In this document: piece by piece, positions 39,670-49,954 of the stretch
How the letters are laid out: every line of letters starts with the position of its first letter
How positions within the stretch are numbered: the stretch's first letter is position 1
Origin: Vreelandella piezotolerans
GTDB lineage: Bacteria; Pseudomonadota; Gammaproteobacteria; Pseudomonadales; Halomonadaceae
Length of the DNA stretch: 64,000 nucleotides
Direction of reading: 5' to 3'
NCBI RefSeq assembly: GCF_012427705.1
Contig: NZ_CP048602.1
Location: 2,232,001-2,296,000, forward strand
The notes under the pieces: generated by a model
Database searches by the model: none
The model's input: only the letters and a program-made list of their open reading frames with translations
What the model was told of the DNA's origin: nothing
Translations under genes and position numbers: made by a program

Positions 39670-39679
39670 AGCATTTCTC

Positions 39680-40621
39680 TCATTGACGTGCGCGCTTGAG
39701 CGTCTCTTCAAGTGCCTCTGGAAGCGGCGCTTTAACCGTCACAGGTCTGCCGTTACCAGGCTCTGGAAAGGTCAGCGAGCGAGCATGTAGAAAGAGGCGG
39801 CCCAAGCCCAATTGCTTGGTCAGCACTGCGCTTTCACGGGTCGCGTATTTATCATCACCCAATAGCGCATGCCCTGCATGGGCAGCGTGCACGCGAATTT
39901 GGTGAGTGCGACCGGTCACTGGCTCCGCTTCGATCAGCGTGACTTTTTCGAACGTCTCGACCACGGAGAAGTGAGTGCGTGACACCTTACCATTGGGGTC
40001 TACCCGCACGCGCCGCTCGCCGTTGCCTGCATCGAAACGATCCAGCCGCGCGCTTTCGTAGGTTTTGCGGGCAGGCCAGCGTCCGGCCACCAGCGCCAAA
40101 TAGCGTTTGTCCATGCCGTGTTTTTTCAAAGACTCGTTGAGAGTAACCAACGCATCACGGGACTTGGCGAGCAGTAAACAGCCGGAAGTATCGCGATCGA
40201 GACGATGCACCAACTCCAAGAACGTCAGGTCGTCACGCACTTGGCGAAGAGCCTCGATCAAGCCAATCTTGACACCACTTCCCCCATGGACGGCCAAGCC
40301 CGACGGCTTGTTCATCACCATCCAGTCGGGCCCTTCCATGATCACGCTGCCCACCAGCAGGTCGCGCAGATTATCGCTGACTTCTTTCACCGCCTCTTTA
40401 GGGGCAAGACGCAGCGGCGGCACTCGCACCAAATCACCCGACTGCAGGCGATAATCGACTTTGACCCGTTTTTTATTGACCCGAACTTCCCCTTTACGAA
40501 CGATACGGTAAATCAGTGCGCGGGGAGCCCCTTTTAATCGGGTCATCAAAAAATTATCGATTCTCTGACCTGCTTGTTCCGGGGCGATTTCCACCCACTG
40601 TACTTCACGCCCTTCGGACAT
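39680..40621 (-). CDS. rluC: 23S rRNA pseudouridine synthase RluC
   Basis: RluC modifies U955, U2504 and U2580 of E. coli 23S rRNA. The 313-residue protein has an N-terminal S4 RNA-binding domain (about 17-75) and the RluA-type catalytic domain with the active Asp in HRLDRDTSGCLLLAKS, then VTGRTHQIRVHAAHAGH near the end. AGGAG precedes the ATG. It is divergent from rne, as in E. coli and Pseudomonas, and the close relative RluD is less likely for that reason. Confidence 0.92.
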   Translation of the reverse strand: MSEGREVQWVEIAPEQAGQRIDNFLMTRLKGAPRALIYRIVRKGEVRVNKKRVKVDYRLQSGDLVRVPPLRLAPKEAVKEVSDNLRDLLVGSVIMEGPDWMVMNKPSGLAVHGGSGVKIGLIEALRQVRDDLTFLELVHRLDRDTSGCLLLAKSRDALVTLNESLKKHGMDKRYLALVAGRWPARKTYESARLDRFDAGNGERRVRVDPNGKVSRTHFSVVETFEKVTLIEAEPVTGRTHQIRVHAAHAGHALLGDDKYATRESAVLTKQLGLGRLFLHARSLTFPEPGNGRPVTVKAPLPEALEETLKRARQ

Positions 40622-41311
40622 TGCCGCTTACTCCTGGTGACATTCTTTGACGTCAGATTAAAAACGGCATTCTAACGTAGAGCTCCCGGCATTGCGTCAA
40701 TTGCTGGTGGTTGTCTTTACTGTTATATTCCAAAGCGCTCATCGGCCAACGTGGCCGGGCCGAACGTGGCCCGCTTTTATAACATTGGTATAAAGAAGGA
40801 TGTTCCACGTTTTGGCTTCGCACCTGCACGACCAACACGCAGGTCAGAGCGCACTCAGTAGTGATAAGTGTACGCACTACCTACTGACAACGTATTGAAA
40901 TGCAGTAACTCTGTCGTTTGACACCCGTCGGACGAGAGAGAACGTCAGGCTCGGCCAGAAACGGCGGGCCCGTCACTAATTAAACGTTACGCCTCAGCCT
41001 TGCAGCCTCTTTTCGTCACAAGTCGTTGCAACGCTAGGGCGCTAAGATCAACGCTGTGCCGATACCGGCGTTGGCGAATCGATGAATGCCAGGTGTAGGC
41101 GGTGTCAGCAGAGCCGGATGGACGTGACAGCCACCGAAACATGTTCTGCCGCCGCCACGTACTCAACGCCCTTTCGGCCGGGTCGGCACGACTGCCTTCC
41201 CGGCTTAATGCGTCAGCATAACCATGCGCCGAGCACAAGCACGCAGCACCCAGCGATTCGCCGACGCACGCTTTCAAAAGTATGTCGGCACGCCATGCTA
41301 CGTGAGACAAC
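40622..41311 (+). promoter_or_regulatory. Long leader region of rne, probably autoregulatory
   Basis: These 690 bases between rluC and rne hold no convincing gene; open frames there lack RBS and family signs. From the promoter at 40701-40729 the mRNA leader would be about 575 nt. Several inverted repeats could fold in the RNA, such as CGGGCC/GGCCCG in the first 50 nt, TCAGTAG/CTACTGA at 40855-40887 and CAACGC/GCGTTG near 41050-41075. In E. coli the 361-nt rne leader lets RNase E cut its own mRNA and keep its level constant; the same role is inferred here. Confidence 0.55.
40701..40729 (+). promoter_or_regulatory. Candidate rne promoter
   Basis: TTGCTG at 40701-40706 and TATATT at 40724-40729 are 17 bases apart; the -10 matches at 5 of 6 positions and the -35 at 3. 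Confidence 0.5.
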
Positions 41312-44300
41312 ATGAAACGGATGCTAATTAACGCGACCCAGCCTGAAGAGCTGCGGGTCGCACTGGTAGATGGACAGCGCCTTTACGATTTGGATATCGA
41401 ATCCGGCGCTCGGGAACAGAAAAAAGCCAATATTTATCGGGGTAAGATCACCCGAGTAGAACCCTCTCTCGAAGCCGCGTTCGTGGACTTTGGTGCCGAG
41501 CGCCACGGTTTCCTTCCTCTGAAAGAGATCTCGCGCGAATACTTCATCAAAGACGTCTCTGGTCGCCCTAGCATCAAAGAGGTGCTAAAAGAGGGCCAGG
41601 AAGTCATCGTTCAGGTCGATAAAGAGGAACGCGGCAACAAAGGCGCAGCGCTGACCACTTTTATCAGTCTCGCGGGTCGCTTTTTGGTGTTGATGCCCAA
41701 CAACCCACGCGCAGGAGGGATTTCACGCCGTATCGAGGGCGATGACCGCAGCCAGCTCAAAGATGCAATGGGTCAGCTCACCGTTCCTGATAAAATGGGA
41801 CTGATCGTTCGTACGGCCGGCATCGGACGTAGCTCCGAGGAGCTACAGTGGGACTTGGATTACCTCGTTCAGGTGTGGGAGTCCATCACGACGGAAGCAG
41901 GCAAACGCTCGGCACCGTTTCTGATTTACCGTGAATCCAACGTCATCATTCGCGCCATGCGCGACTACCTGCGCCAGGATATCGGCGAGGTATTGATCGA
42001 TAGCCCCGAGATTCACGCCGAGGCGCTGGCGTTCATTCGCCAGGTCATGCCCTCGTACCAACAGAAGATCAAGCTCTACGCGGACGAAGTTCCGCTCTTC
42101 TCCCGTTTCCAGATCGAGTCGCAAATCGAAACCGCCTATCAGCGGGAAGTGAAGCTGCCATCAGGCGGCTCGATCGTGATCGACCACACCGAAGCGCTGG
42201 TCTCAATCGACATCAACTCCGCCCGTGCCACGCGGGGTAGCGATATCGAGGAAACGGCACTGCAAACCAACTCGGAAGCCGCCGACGAGATCGCCCGACA
42301 GCTGCGCCTGCGGGATATTGGTGGCTTGGTCGTCATCGACTTTATCGACATGGGGCCCGCGCGCAACCAGCGTGAAGTCGAAAACCGCATGCGCGATGCC
42401 TTGAAGCTGGATCGCGCGCGGGTTCAAATCGGTCGCATTTCTCGCTTTGGTCTGATGGAAATGTCGCGCCAGCGCCTGCGCCCTTCTCTCGGCGAAACCA
42501 GCGGCGTGGTGTGCCCGCGCTGCAACGGCCAGGGCACCATTCGGGACGTACGCTCACTATCACTCTCGATCATGCGTCTAATCGAAGAAGAAGCCATGAA
42601 AGAGCGCAGCGCCCAAATACGCGCCATCTTGCCAGTGTCCGTGGCCACCTACTTGCTGAACGAAAAGCGCAGCGTGCTGGCAGACATAGAGTCACGCCAA
42701 GGGGTTCGCGTGGTCCTGCTTCCCAGCCCTGACATGGACACGCCGCATTATGATGTCCAGCGCCTGCGGGATGATCATTTAGACGAAGATGATAGCCACT
42801 CGCTCTCCAGTTTCGAGCTGTCGACCGACACCGACGTCGGCAAAGAGCCAGACCCAAGCTTTGCGCCCCCTGCGCAGCGTGCCGAAGCTGCCGTGAAGAG
42901 CGTCGTACATAACGCCCCGGCGCCTGCATCGCTACAAACCGAAGAAGCGCCTGCCAAGGTAGCCGCCGCTCCAGCGCCGACCGCCGAGCAGCCCAGCGTA
43001 CTCGGCCGCTTCATTCGCGGCTTCGCCAAGCTATTGGGCGGAGACGACAGCGCTCAGCAGACGGCTAAAGAGGCAGAAGCGCCACGCAAGCAGTCCGAGC
43101 AGCCAAGCCGCCCGTCACGCAACGAGCGCCGCAGCAAACCGGCCCAGGAGCGTAGCGACAGCACGCCCAAGCAGGAACAGCGCAGCGATAACGCCAAGAA
43201 CGATCAGCGCAGCAACTCAGCAGGCAACACCGGGCCACGTAGCGAGGACGTTAGCGACAAGCGCAGCGGCCCAAGCCGTACGCGTAACCGCCGCCGCCAC
43301 CCCCAACAGGACGATAGCAAAGGCCAAGAGAACGCGAAAAACCCGCGTCAGCAGAGTCCTAAAGAGGCCCAGAAAGAGACGTCCAAAGAAGAGTCTGGCA
43401 AACCTCAGGAGCCTCGTCGCGACAAGCCACGGGACGGCAAACCCAAGCAGGATAAGCAAGAGGAGCGCGCACCTGCGGCGCAAGCCGACGACGGACAGCA
43501 GGATGACGGCAAGCCAAAGCGCACCCGCAACAACCCGCGTAACCGCTCGCGTAAACAGGCACTCAATCCGCAGGCGGAAGCCGAGCAGTTGAAGCTGCAA
43601 GCCGAAGCCGCAAAGGCTCCCCAAGCCACTGATGGCATGGCCGACACAGCGCCTGCTGACGTGACACCCACGGTTGAGGCCTCCACACAGACAGCCGAAG
43701 CCTCTCAGGCAACGGCCACCGAGGCACCGACTGATGCCGCGACCCTACGAAGCGATCAGGCCGACCAGACGTCCGAAGTGAGCGCTGGCGAAGGTACTGG
43801 CGGAAGCACTGGAGAGAGCACCAAAGAGAGCACTCCCACAGAGCGCGCAGTCAACAGTGCCGACAAAGTTCGCAAACCGACGCGCCAGCGTCGTCAATCC
43901 AAGCCGGAAGCCACCGCTCAAGAAGCAGCGGCACCGAGCAGACCGCAGCCCGAGCCCGCCTCCACGGAAGCAGCTAGCCACGCGGAGCCTGACGACGCTA
44001 CTACAGAACGCGCACGCACCGCGGACGTGCAGCAAGAACCCCACGTAGAGTCGTCAGCAGTTGAGGTGCCCAAAGCCGAAGTGCCGGATGCAAGCGTTGA
44101 CGATGCGAGCGATGCTCAGGCTCAGCCAACTGATCACGCAAAGGCGCCGCAGGCCACGAACGCGCCTCAAGCGCCCGCGGCCACTCCGGCAGAGACCGAG
44201 GCAAGCAGCGCTGCGCCTGACAAAGCACACGCCCAAGCGGCGAAGACCGACGTATCGGTAGCGCCAGTAGCAGACGTCGATGCCCAGCCCACGGCAGAAG

Positions 44301-44629
44301 CGGAGCAGGACAACGTTGACACAGCGCCCTCTGCGAAGCCTGAAGACGACGCATCGACCTCCGAGGCGGCCACGCCGGCAAGCGAACGAACTGCCGAGAA
44401 GACGCCCAGCGATGCCGTCGCCGACGAAGCGACATCAGCGACTGCCAACGCGTCCGAGCAGAAACCCGCGGCCACTGCCTCGACCGACGAGGTGTCTGCG
44501 CCAGCGCCAGCTAGCATTGCCACCGACGAAGAAGCGCCTAAACCCCGCCGTCGTCGCCGTCGTGCCCATAACGATCCGCGTGAGCTGCGCAAGCAGCAGA
44601 ACGCTCAAGGTCAGAACTCGCAAGAGTAA
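41312..44629 (+). CDS. rne: Ribonuclease E
   Basis: This 1105-residue endoribonuclease organises mRNA decay and rRNA/tRNA maturation. The catalytic half (about 1-500) contains the S1 domain ([20 protein letters not shown]), catalytic aspartates in [10 protein letters not shown] (Asp300) and VIDFIDM (Asp343/346), and the zinc-link CPRC at 401-404. The rest is a disordered scaffold rich in Ala, Glu, Gln and Arg. It contains an amphipathic helix at about 561-577 ([14 protein letters not shown]) that probably binds the membrane, an Arg-rich RNA-binding stretch near 655 (RTRNRRRH) and a C-terminal [13 protein letters not shown] motif like that of Pseudomonas RNase E. The RhlB in this window is a likely partner. 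Confidence 0.95.
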   Translation: MKRMLINATQPEELRVALVDGQRLYDLDIESGAREQKKANIYRGKITRVEPSLEAAFVDFGAERHGFLPLKEISREYFIKDVSGRPSIKEVLKEGQEVIVQVDKEERGNKGAALTTFISLAGRFLVLMPNNPRAGGISRRIEGDDRSQLKDAMGQLTVPDKMGLIVRTAGIGRSSEELQWDLDYLVQVWESITTEAGKRSAPFLIYRESNVIIRAMRDYLRQDIGEVLIDSPEIHAEALAFIRQVMPSYQQKIKLYADEVPLFSRFQIESQIETAYQREVKLPSGGSIVIDHTEALVSIDINSARATRGSDIEETALQTNSEAADEIARQLRLRDIGGLVVIDFIDMGPARNQREVENRMRDALKLDRARVQIGRISRFGLMEMSRQRLRPSLGETSGVVCPRCNGQGTIRDVRSLSLSIMRLIEEEAMKERSAQIRAILPVSVATYLLNEKRSVLADIESRQGVRVVLLPSPDMDTPHYDVQRLRDDHLDEDDSHSLSSFELSTDTDVGKEPDPSFAPPAQRAEAAVKSVVHNAPAPASLQTEEAPAKVAAAPAPTAEQPSVLGRFIRGFAKLLGGDDSAQQTAKEAEAPRKQSEQPSRPSRNERRSKPAQERSDSTPKQEQRSDNAKNDQRSNSAGNTGPRSEDVSDKRSGPSRTRNRRRHPQQDDSKGQENAKNPRQQSPKEAQKETSKEESGKPQEPRRDKPRDGKPKQDKQEERAPAAQADDGQQDDGKPKRTRNNPRNRSRKQALNPQAEAEQLKLQAEAAKAPQATDGMADTAPADVTPTVEASTQTAEASQATATEAPTDAATLRSDQADQTSEVSAGEGTGGSTGESTKESTPTERAVNSADKVRKPTRQRRQSKPEATAQEAAAPSRPQPEPASTEAASHAEPDDATTERARTADVQQEPHVESSAVEVPKAEVPDASVDDASDAQAQPTDHAKAPQATNAPQAPAATPAETEASSAAPDKAHAQAAKTDVSVAPVADVDAQPTAEAEQDNVDTAPSAKPEDDASTSEAATPASERTAEKTPSDAVADEATSATANASEQKPAATASTDEVSAPAPASIATDEEAPKPRRRRRRAHNDPRELRKQQNAQGQNSQE

Positions 44630-44640
44630 CGGCCAAGCAC

Positions 44641-44668
44641 AAAAAACCCCGCCTCGGCGGGGTTTTTT
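44641..44668. terminator. Bidirectional terminator between rne and murB
   Basis: A 13 bp perfect stem (six A, CCCCGCC and complement) with a two-base loop has an A run before and a T run after, so it can end both convergent transcripts. Confidence 0.9.
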
Positions 44669-44688
44669 ATAGCTACTCGATGTTTTGC

Positions 44689-45708
44689 TTAAACCACGCG
44701 AGGCTCGGGCTCCAGCGTGACGGCAAACCGATCGTATACAGCGTTTGCCACGCTTTCAGCAAAACGCAGCAGCCCAGGACGGTCGCCTCCCCCGAAGTGC
44801 ACGAGTACCAGGGCTTGACGCTCATGCACGCCGAAAGCGCCGTCACGATAGCCCTTCAAGCCACACTGATCGATCAGCCATCCTGCCGCCAGCTTGGTTT
44901 GGTGTTGAGCTTGAGGAAAGTGCGGCATCTGCGGATATGTCTGTAGAAGGCGTTGCGCTTGAGACTCGTCCACCACCGGGTTCTTGAAGAAGCTACCCGC
45001 ATTGGCGAGCACGGCCGGGTCTGGCAGCTTCTCTCGACGAATGGCGCAAACCGCCTGAGCGACCGCCAGTGGCGTGGGTGAAGCCGTCACACGAGAGGCC
45101 AAATCGCCATAGCCCAGCACGGGACGTGGGCACTCGGAGAGCCGAAGTGCCAGTTGAGTAATCACCACTCGACCAGCCAGTGCCCGTTTGAAGATACTAT
45201 CTCGATAGCCGAACTGACAGGCCTGAGCGCTCAACCAGCGCACCTCGCCCGTGGCCAATTCGACCACCTGGACACCTTCCAGCACATCGCTCAGTTCGAC
45301 GCCGTAGGCCCCAATGTTCTGTACCGGCGCCGCACCGCAATCACCTGGAATGAGCGCTAGATTCTCCGTCCCCCAAAGCCCTCTGGCCGCCAAGGCCATG
45401 ACCAGCGAGTGCCAGTTGACGCCAGCGCCGACGAACGCCACGACGCTCTCGTTCTGGCGCTCCAACCACCAGTGGCAAAGCGCTGGGCGCAGCGCCATGC
45501 CCATGAGAGTAGGTGGCAAAAGTACGTTGCTGCCACCGCCGAGCAGCGTTATGGGCCACTGCCGAGCATGAGCATGGTGAAGCGCCGCCTGTAGGCTCGT
45601 TAGCGAAGTGGGCGCGGCATAGTGCTCCACCTGACAAGGCAGACGCAGCGTATTGGCGGCAGACAAATCCACCCAGGCTGCTGGTTGATTCACAGCGTCA
45701 GCGACCAC
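44689..45708 (-). CDS. murB: UDP-N-acetylenolpyruvoylglucosamine reductase
   Basis: MurB makes UDP-N-acetylmuramate in peptidoglycan synthesis using FAD and NADPH. The 339-residue protein has LLGGGSNVLL, the IPGDCGAAPVQNIGAYG motif, a YRDSIFK segment and the proton-donating Ser in ANAGSFFKNP. It is a type I MurB like that of E. coli. The start is GTG at 45708, overlapping the end of the phosphatase gene by 11 bases; a later GTG at codon 6 is possible. Confidence 0.93.
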   Translation of the reverse strand: MVADAVNQPAAWVDLSAANTLRLPCQVEHYAAPTSLTSLQAALHHAHARQWPITLLGGGSNVLLPPTLMGMALRPALCHWWLERQNESVVAFVGAGVNWHSLVMALAARGLWGTENLALIPGDCGAAPVQNIGAYGVELSDVLEGVQVVELATGEVRWLSAQACQFGYRDSIFKRALAGRVVITQLALRLSECPRPVLGYGDLASRVTASPTPLAVAQAVCAIRREKLPDPAVLANAGSFFKNPVVDESQAQRLLQTYPQMPHFPQAQHQTKLAAGWLIDQCGLKGYRDGAFGVHERQALVLVHFGGGDRPGLLRFAESVANAVYDRFAVTLEPEPRVV

Positions 45709-46165
45709 GGGTCAACTCGTCGATCAATCCGGCACTGGCCTGCTCGATCATGTCCAATACCTGCTCAAATCCCTCCTCTCCGCCGTAGTAGGGGTCAGGC
45801 ACATCCGTATTGGGCAACCCGGCATACGCCAATAGCAACCCTGTTTTGGCTTGACTATCGGCGGGCTGTAACGCATGAATGGCCGCCAAGTTATCACGAT
45901 CCATACCTAGCACGTAATCAAACGCATGGAAGTCGTTCGCGGTTAGCTGTCGGGCACGCAGGTGGCTGATGTCCACGCCACGCCGACGTGCGGCCGCCTG
46001 GGCACGCAGGTCAGGGGCTTTACCCACGTGCCAATCGCCTACGCCGCAGGAGTCGATGTCGACAAGATGAGTGAGCCCTGCCCGCGCCAACGCCTGCTGA
46101 AATACGCCTTCCGCCGTGGGCGAACGGCAGATGTTGCCCAGACAAACGAACAGTACGCGTGTCAT
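45698..46165 (-). CDS. Low-molecular-weight protein-tyrosine phosphatase
   Basis: The 155-residue protein has the phosphate loop [14 protein letters not shown] (Cys-x5-Arg-Ser) and the general acid in DVPDPYYGG, so it should be an active Cys-based phosphatase. Its substrate is unknown; relatives are linked to capsule regulation or stress. I chose the ATG at 46165, which overlaps the kdsB stop as ATGA; the frame is open far upstream but that part antisenses nothing like a phosphatase and lies inside kdsB. The same gene order occurs in Pseudomonas. Confidence 0.9.
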   Translation of the reverse strand: MTRVLFVCLGNICRSPTAEGVFQQALARAGLTHLVDIDSCGVGDWHVGKAPDLRAQAAARRRGVDISHLRARQLTANDFHAFDYVLGMDRDNLAAIHALQPADSQAKTGLLLAYAGLPNTDVPDPYYGGEEGFEQVLDMIEQASAGLIDELTRGR

Positions 46166-46947
46166 GACCGCCCCTCCTCTACCGCCAAAAGCGCTCTGAC
46201 ACGCGCTAGATCCTCTTGCGTATCCACACCGGCAGGATTCACCGCGCTGGCCAACGCCACTTGAATCGCGTAGCCATGCTGGAGAGCGCGAAGCTGCTCT
46301 AACTGCTCCAATTGCTCCAGCGTAGAGGTCGGCAAATCCTGATAAGCTGCCAAAAAGCTTGCCCGATAGGCATAGATACCGATATGGCGTAGCCATGCAT
46401 CGGTTTCCAATAGGTTGGGCTGGCGTGTGAAGTGCTCCCGATCCCACGGAATCGGTGCTCGAGAGAAATAAAGCGCACGCCCTTGCAACGAGCGCACGAC
46501 TTTCACCACGTTAGGATTGAAGAGCGTATCTACATCCGTGATCGGTTCCGCCAACGTGGCCATCGCAGCATCGGGATCATCGGCCAAGCGATGCGCCACT
46601 TGGTCGATGAGTACGGGAGGAATAAGCGGCTCATCACCTTGGACATTGACTACCAGCGTCTCGTCGTCGAGACCGAGCTGCTCGACCACCTCGGCCAGTC
46701 GATCAGTACCCGACGGGTGATCGTCGCGCGTCATGACGACGTCTGCACCGTAAGACAGCATGGCGTCGCGAATGCGATCATCATCGGTGGCGACCACGAC
46801 GCGGCTTGCCTGACTTTTGCTGGCACGTCGCCACACATGCGCCACCATCGGCTCTCCCGCAATGTCTAGGAGCGGCTTCCCCGGCAGCCGTGAGGAGCCA
46901 AAACGAGCGGGTACTACGGCGATGAACGGCGTCGACGTGTCTCCCAT
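46162..46947 (-). CDS. kdsB: CMP-KDO synthetase
   Basis: KdsB activates 3-deoxy-manno-octulosonate with CTP for lipopolysaccharide core synthesis. The 261-residue protein has [45 protein letters not shown] and a C-terminal [12 protein letters not shown] chose the ATG at 46947, with GGGGAGG upstream; a GTG one codon earlier is possible. It overlaps both neighbours by a few bases. Confidence 0.95.
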   Translation of the reverse strand: MGDTSTPFIAVVPARFGSSRLPGKPLLDIAGEPMVAHVWRRASKSQASRVVVATDDDRIRDAMLSYGADVVMTRDDHPSGTDRLAEVVEQLGLDDETLVVNVQGDEPLIPPVLIDQVAHRLADDPDAAMATLAEPITDVDTLFNPNVVKVVRSLQGRALYFSRAPIPWDREHFTRQPNLLETDAWLRHIGIYAYRASFLAAYQDLPTSTLEQLEQLEQLRALQHGYAIQVALASAVNPAGVDTQEDLARVRALLAVEEGRS

Positions 46948-47156
46948 CACGCCTCCCCAGTGCGGCCAGGCGAAGTAGCGAGTTTTTCATCGGCATCCAT
47001 GCGTCGCGCCTCTTCAGGCAGCATGACAGGAATGCCGTCCTGGATAGGGTACGCCAATCCGTCGTAATGGCAGCAAAGCTCCTGCGCGTCTCGGTCATAC
47101 TTCAGTTTGCCGTTACATAGTGGGCAAACCAGCATCGCCAATAATTCCTTATCCAT
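46947..47156 (-). CDS. YcaR/Trm112-like zinc-ribbon protein (UPF0434)
   Basis: The 69-residue protein starts [18 protein letters not shown] and has the [16 protein letters not shown] ending, the UPF0434/Trm112 pattern. The first CPLC is present; the second pair is a CC ([11 protein letters not shown]). Trm112 relatives are partners of methyltransferases, but the bacterial role is unknown. It sits between lpxK and kdsB as in E. coli (ycaR), with short overlaps on both sides. Confidence 0.9.
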   Translation of the reverse strand: MDKELLAMLVCPLCNGKLKYDRDAQELCCHYDGLAYPIQDGIPVMLPEEARRMDADEKLATSPGRTGEA

Positions 47157-48165
47157 CGGTGCTTCCCCTTTGTGTCAAGTCGGACAGCTTATTGAGCAGC
47201 CAGTCCTCGAATGCGTGTGGAAGCTGCGCTTCCACGTCTAATACCCAGCTATCAGGCGGTGCAAACGCCTGACACTTCACGGCGTCTTTGGCCGTCATGA
47301 TAACGGGGCGTTTCGATACGAACTGAAAGGTGCTGGTATCGAAAGGCTGATGGTCATTCAAAGGGTGCATCGCTCCGCTAACACCCAATGATCGAAGCGT
47401 ATCGAAAAAGCGCTGAGGATTGCCAATTCCCGCCATCGCATCGACAGGAAGAGAAAATGGCAGCGGCTGAAGTGGCCACTCCTGCCCAGTCTTCAAGTAG
47501 CGCCAACGCGTGGGTACAAGTGTCATGGGCACCCCCTCAATACCCAGCGGACGCTGAGGAGTTCCGTTGATGATCACTGCATCTACGCTCGCCAACCGCG
47601 CCGGCGCCTCCCTCAGTGGACCCGCCGGAAGACAACGGCGATTGCCGAGCCCTCTAGCACCATCAACCACCACTAACTCAATATCGCGTCCCATCGCCAA
47701 GTGCTGCAAGCCATCATCGCTAATTAACACGTCGCACCCCTGCCGCATCAGCATATCGGCCCCGCGTGACCTCTGCGGATCGGCAACGACCGGTACCCCG
47801 GTCTGCTGAGCTAGCATGAGCGGCTCGTCACCGCTATGATGCGGGTCGGTTGACGGCGTTACCAGCAAGGGATAGACCGGCGCCTTTCCGCCATAGCCAC
47901 GTGTGACGATACCCGGTGAAAACCCTTGCATTTTGAGCCAACGGCTTAGCCATGCGACCAGTGGCGACTTACCGGTTCCCCCCAAGGTAATATTACCGAC
48001 CATGATCACCGGCACTGGCGCTCGCCATGTTGGCTTATCACCACGACGGTAAAGCGCCGCTCTCCGCCTCATGAGATAACGGTATAAAAAGCCGAGCGGA
48101 TAGAGCGGCGTCAGCCACGCGCTGCCTTCATAGGCGGCTTTCAGCCAGCGCTGCGACAAGCTCAT
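47149..48165 (-). CDS. lpxK: Tetraacyldisaccharide 4'-kinase
   Basis: LpxK adds the 4'-phosphate of lipid A at the inner membrane. The 338-residue protein has a hydrophobic N-terminus, the P-loop [36 protein letters not shown] and VDGARGLGN. It overlaps the msbA stop as ATGA and the next gene by 8 bases, so lipid A phosphorylation and export are coupled as in E. coli. Confidence 0.95.
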   Translation of the reverse strand: MSLSQRWLKAAYEGSAWLTPLYPLGFLYRYLMRRRAALYRRGDKPTWRAPVPVIMVGNITLGGTGKSPLVAWLSRWLKMQGFSPGIVTRGYGGKAPVYPLLVTPSTDPHHSGDEPLMLAQQTGVPVVADPQRSRGADMLMRQGCDVLISDDGLQHLAMGRDIELVVVDGARGLGNRRCLPAGPLREAPARLASVDAVIINGTPQRPLGIEGVPMTLVPTRWRYLKTGQEWPLQPLPFSLPVDAMAGIGNPQRFFDTLRSLGVSGAMHPLNDHQPFDTSTFQFVSKRPVIMTAKDAVKCQAFAPPDSWVLDVEAQLPHAFEDWLLNKLSDLTQRGSTDG

Positions 48166-49898
48166 TCACTCTCCTGAAACTGAAGCTGATGGAGGGCTGC
48201 GTAGGCACCGCCTTTTTCCAACAGCTCAAAGTGCGTCCCCTGCTCCACGATGCGTCCCTGATCCATCACCAGGATACGGTCGGCACGCTCGATGGTGGAG
48301 AGGCGATGGGCGATCACTAGCGTGGTTCGCCCCTGACAGACGTGTTCCAGCGCTTTTTGAATATAGCGCTCGGATTCGGTATCGAGGGCGGAGGTCGCTT
48401 CATCCAAGATCAAAATAGGCGCATCTTTGAAGATCGCCCGAGCGATGGCAAGCCGCTGGCGCTGACCGCCTGAAAGCATGACACCATTCTCCCCTACTTT
48501 CGTCGCGTAGCCTTCGGGCAGCTTTTCGATGAACTCGCTGGCATAGGCGGCTTCGGCGGCGGCTTTGATAGCGACAGGATCAGGATCTGCCTCCCCATAG
48601 GCAATGTTGGCGGCAATCGATGCGTTAAACAGCGTTACCTGCTGGGAGACCAAAGCAATGTTCTGGCGCAACGGGCCTAAGGCATACTCGTCAGCATTGA
48701 CGCCATCGATCAAGATACGCCCTTCACTCGGTCGATAGAAGCGCGGTAGCAGGCTCACTAAAGTGGATTTTCCGCTCCCCGAGCGCCCCACGATCGCCAC
48801 CAACTCGCCGGGGGCAACGTCGAGATCAATGTGGTGCAGCACATTCGGGTGGTCGTCGTCATAGCGAAAGCTGACATCCTCGATCACCACGTGGCCACTT
48901 AGTTTGTTGGGTAAGCGTTTGCCCTCGTCTTGTTCAGGCGTCAGATCCAACAAGCCAAACAGCTCGGACGCCGCGGCAATGCCTTTCTGAATCTCACCGT
49001 TGATTTCGGTGAGCTGACGAACCGGTTTGATCATCAGCGCCGCTGCCGTAATGAAGGCAACGAATTCACCTGGCGTCATGTCTTCCATGAGTGAAGGTGC
49101 CATGGCCAGCCAAACCAATAGCGCCATGGAAATCGCCACCAGCATTAGCACCACAGGCGAGCTGACCGCGCGCGTCATGGCCTCCTTCATGCTTTGGCGA
49201 CGGTTCTCTTCACTGACCCGTTCGAAACGCTGCTTCTCATACGCTTCTGCACCGTGGGTACGCACCACTCTATAACCGGAGAGCGCCTCTGAAGCAACGT
49301 GCGTCACATCACCCATGGAGTGCTGAATGCGCTTGGAGATACGTCGAAAGCGCTTGCTTACATAGCTCACGACACCCGCAATGATTGGCGTGACGCCCAG
49401 AAACAGCAGTGTCAGCATCCAGTTGGTCCAGAATAGATAACCGATCAGCCCAATGACGAACAGCCCTTCTCGTAAAATGATCGTGACCGCATTGGTGGCG
49501 GCGCCCGCTACCTGCTCGACATGATAAGTGACGCGTGAGACCAGATGGCCGCTAGAGTGGTGATCGAAGAAGCGCCCCGGCAGGTGCAACAAATGGGCAA
49601 ATACGTCGCAGCGCAGGGTGTGAATGACATAGCGTCCAACGTAAGCCATGAAATAGGTGCTCAAGAACGTTCCTAGTCCGCGAGAGGCGAACATGAGCAC
49701 GACGAACAGCGGCAAAAACAAACGAAAAGCGGCATCCGGATTCTGGATGCCGTCAATCAGTCGCTTCATCATCTCCGCCAGCGCCGTGCTCGATGCGGCA
49801 TAAATCACGAACCCTACCACCGCTAACGCAAACGCACGCCAGTGTGGCTTTACGTACCCCAATAACCTTCTATATAACATCCAACCTGAATCAGTCAC
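48162..49898 (-). CDS. msbA: Lipid A export ABC transporter MsbA
   Basis: MsbA flips lipid A-core across the inner membrane. The 578-residue protein has an N-terminal six-helix exporter domain (about 15-305) and an ATPase domain with Walker [11 protein letters not shown], the Q-loop, signature [14 protein letters not shown] and Walker [12 protein letters not shown]. The start is GTG at 49898 with GGGAG upstream. Its place before lpxK supports this over other ABC exporters. Confidence 0.94.
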   Translation of the reverse strand: MTDSGWMLYRRLLGYVKPHWRAFALAVVGFVIYAASSTALAEMMKRLIDGIQNPDAAFRLFLPLFVVLMFASRGLGTFLSTYFMAYVGRYVIHTLRCDVFAHLLHLPGRFFDHHSSGHLVSRVTYHVEQVAGAATNAVTIILREGLFVIGLIGYLFWTNWMLTLLFLGVTPIIAGVVSYVSKRFRRISKRIQHSMGDVTHVASEALSGYRVVRTHGAEAYEKQRFERVSEENRRQSMKEAMTRAVSSPVVLMLVAISMALLVWLAMAPSLMEDMTPGEFVAFITAAALMIKPVRQLTEINGEIQKGIAAASELFGLLDLTPEQDEGKRLPNKLSGHVVIEDVSFRYDDDHPNVLHHIDLDVAPGELVAIVGRSGSGKSTLVSLLPRFYRPSEGRILIDGVNADEYALGPLRQNIALVSQQVTLFNASIAANIAYGEADPDPVAIKAAAEAAYASEFIEKLPEGYATKVGENGVMLSGGQRQRLAIARAIFKDAPILILDEATSALDTESERYIQKALEHVCQGRTTLVIAHRLSTIERADRILVMDQGRIVEQGTHFELLEKGGAYAALHQLQFQESE

Positions 49899-49954
49899 AC
49901 GCGCTCCCGGCAGTAGTGTGCAGTGTCGGCGATTCTACCTGATGGTGGCCCGCT

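Noticed and set aside
40653..41315. Small frames within the rne leader
   Set aside because: They lack RBS, motifs and a clear start, and lie in a region better explained as a leader RNA.
43217..44592. Leu/Arg- and Ala/Ser-rich minus-strand frames opposite the rne tail
   Set aside because: They mirror the low-complexity RNase E scaffold; no independent sign of coding.
46280..46330. Short repeated LEQ units in kdsB
   Set aside because: The same Leu/Glu-rich helix of equal length exists in E. coli KdsB, so it is not an expansion.
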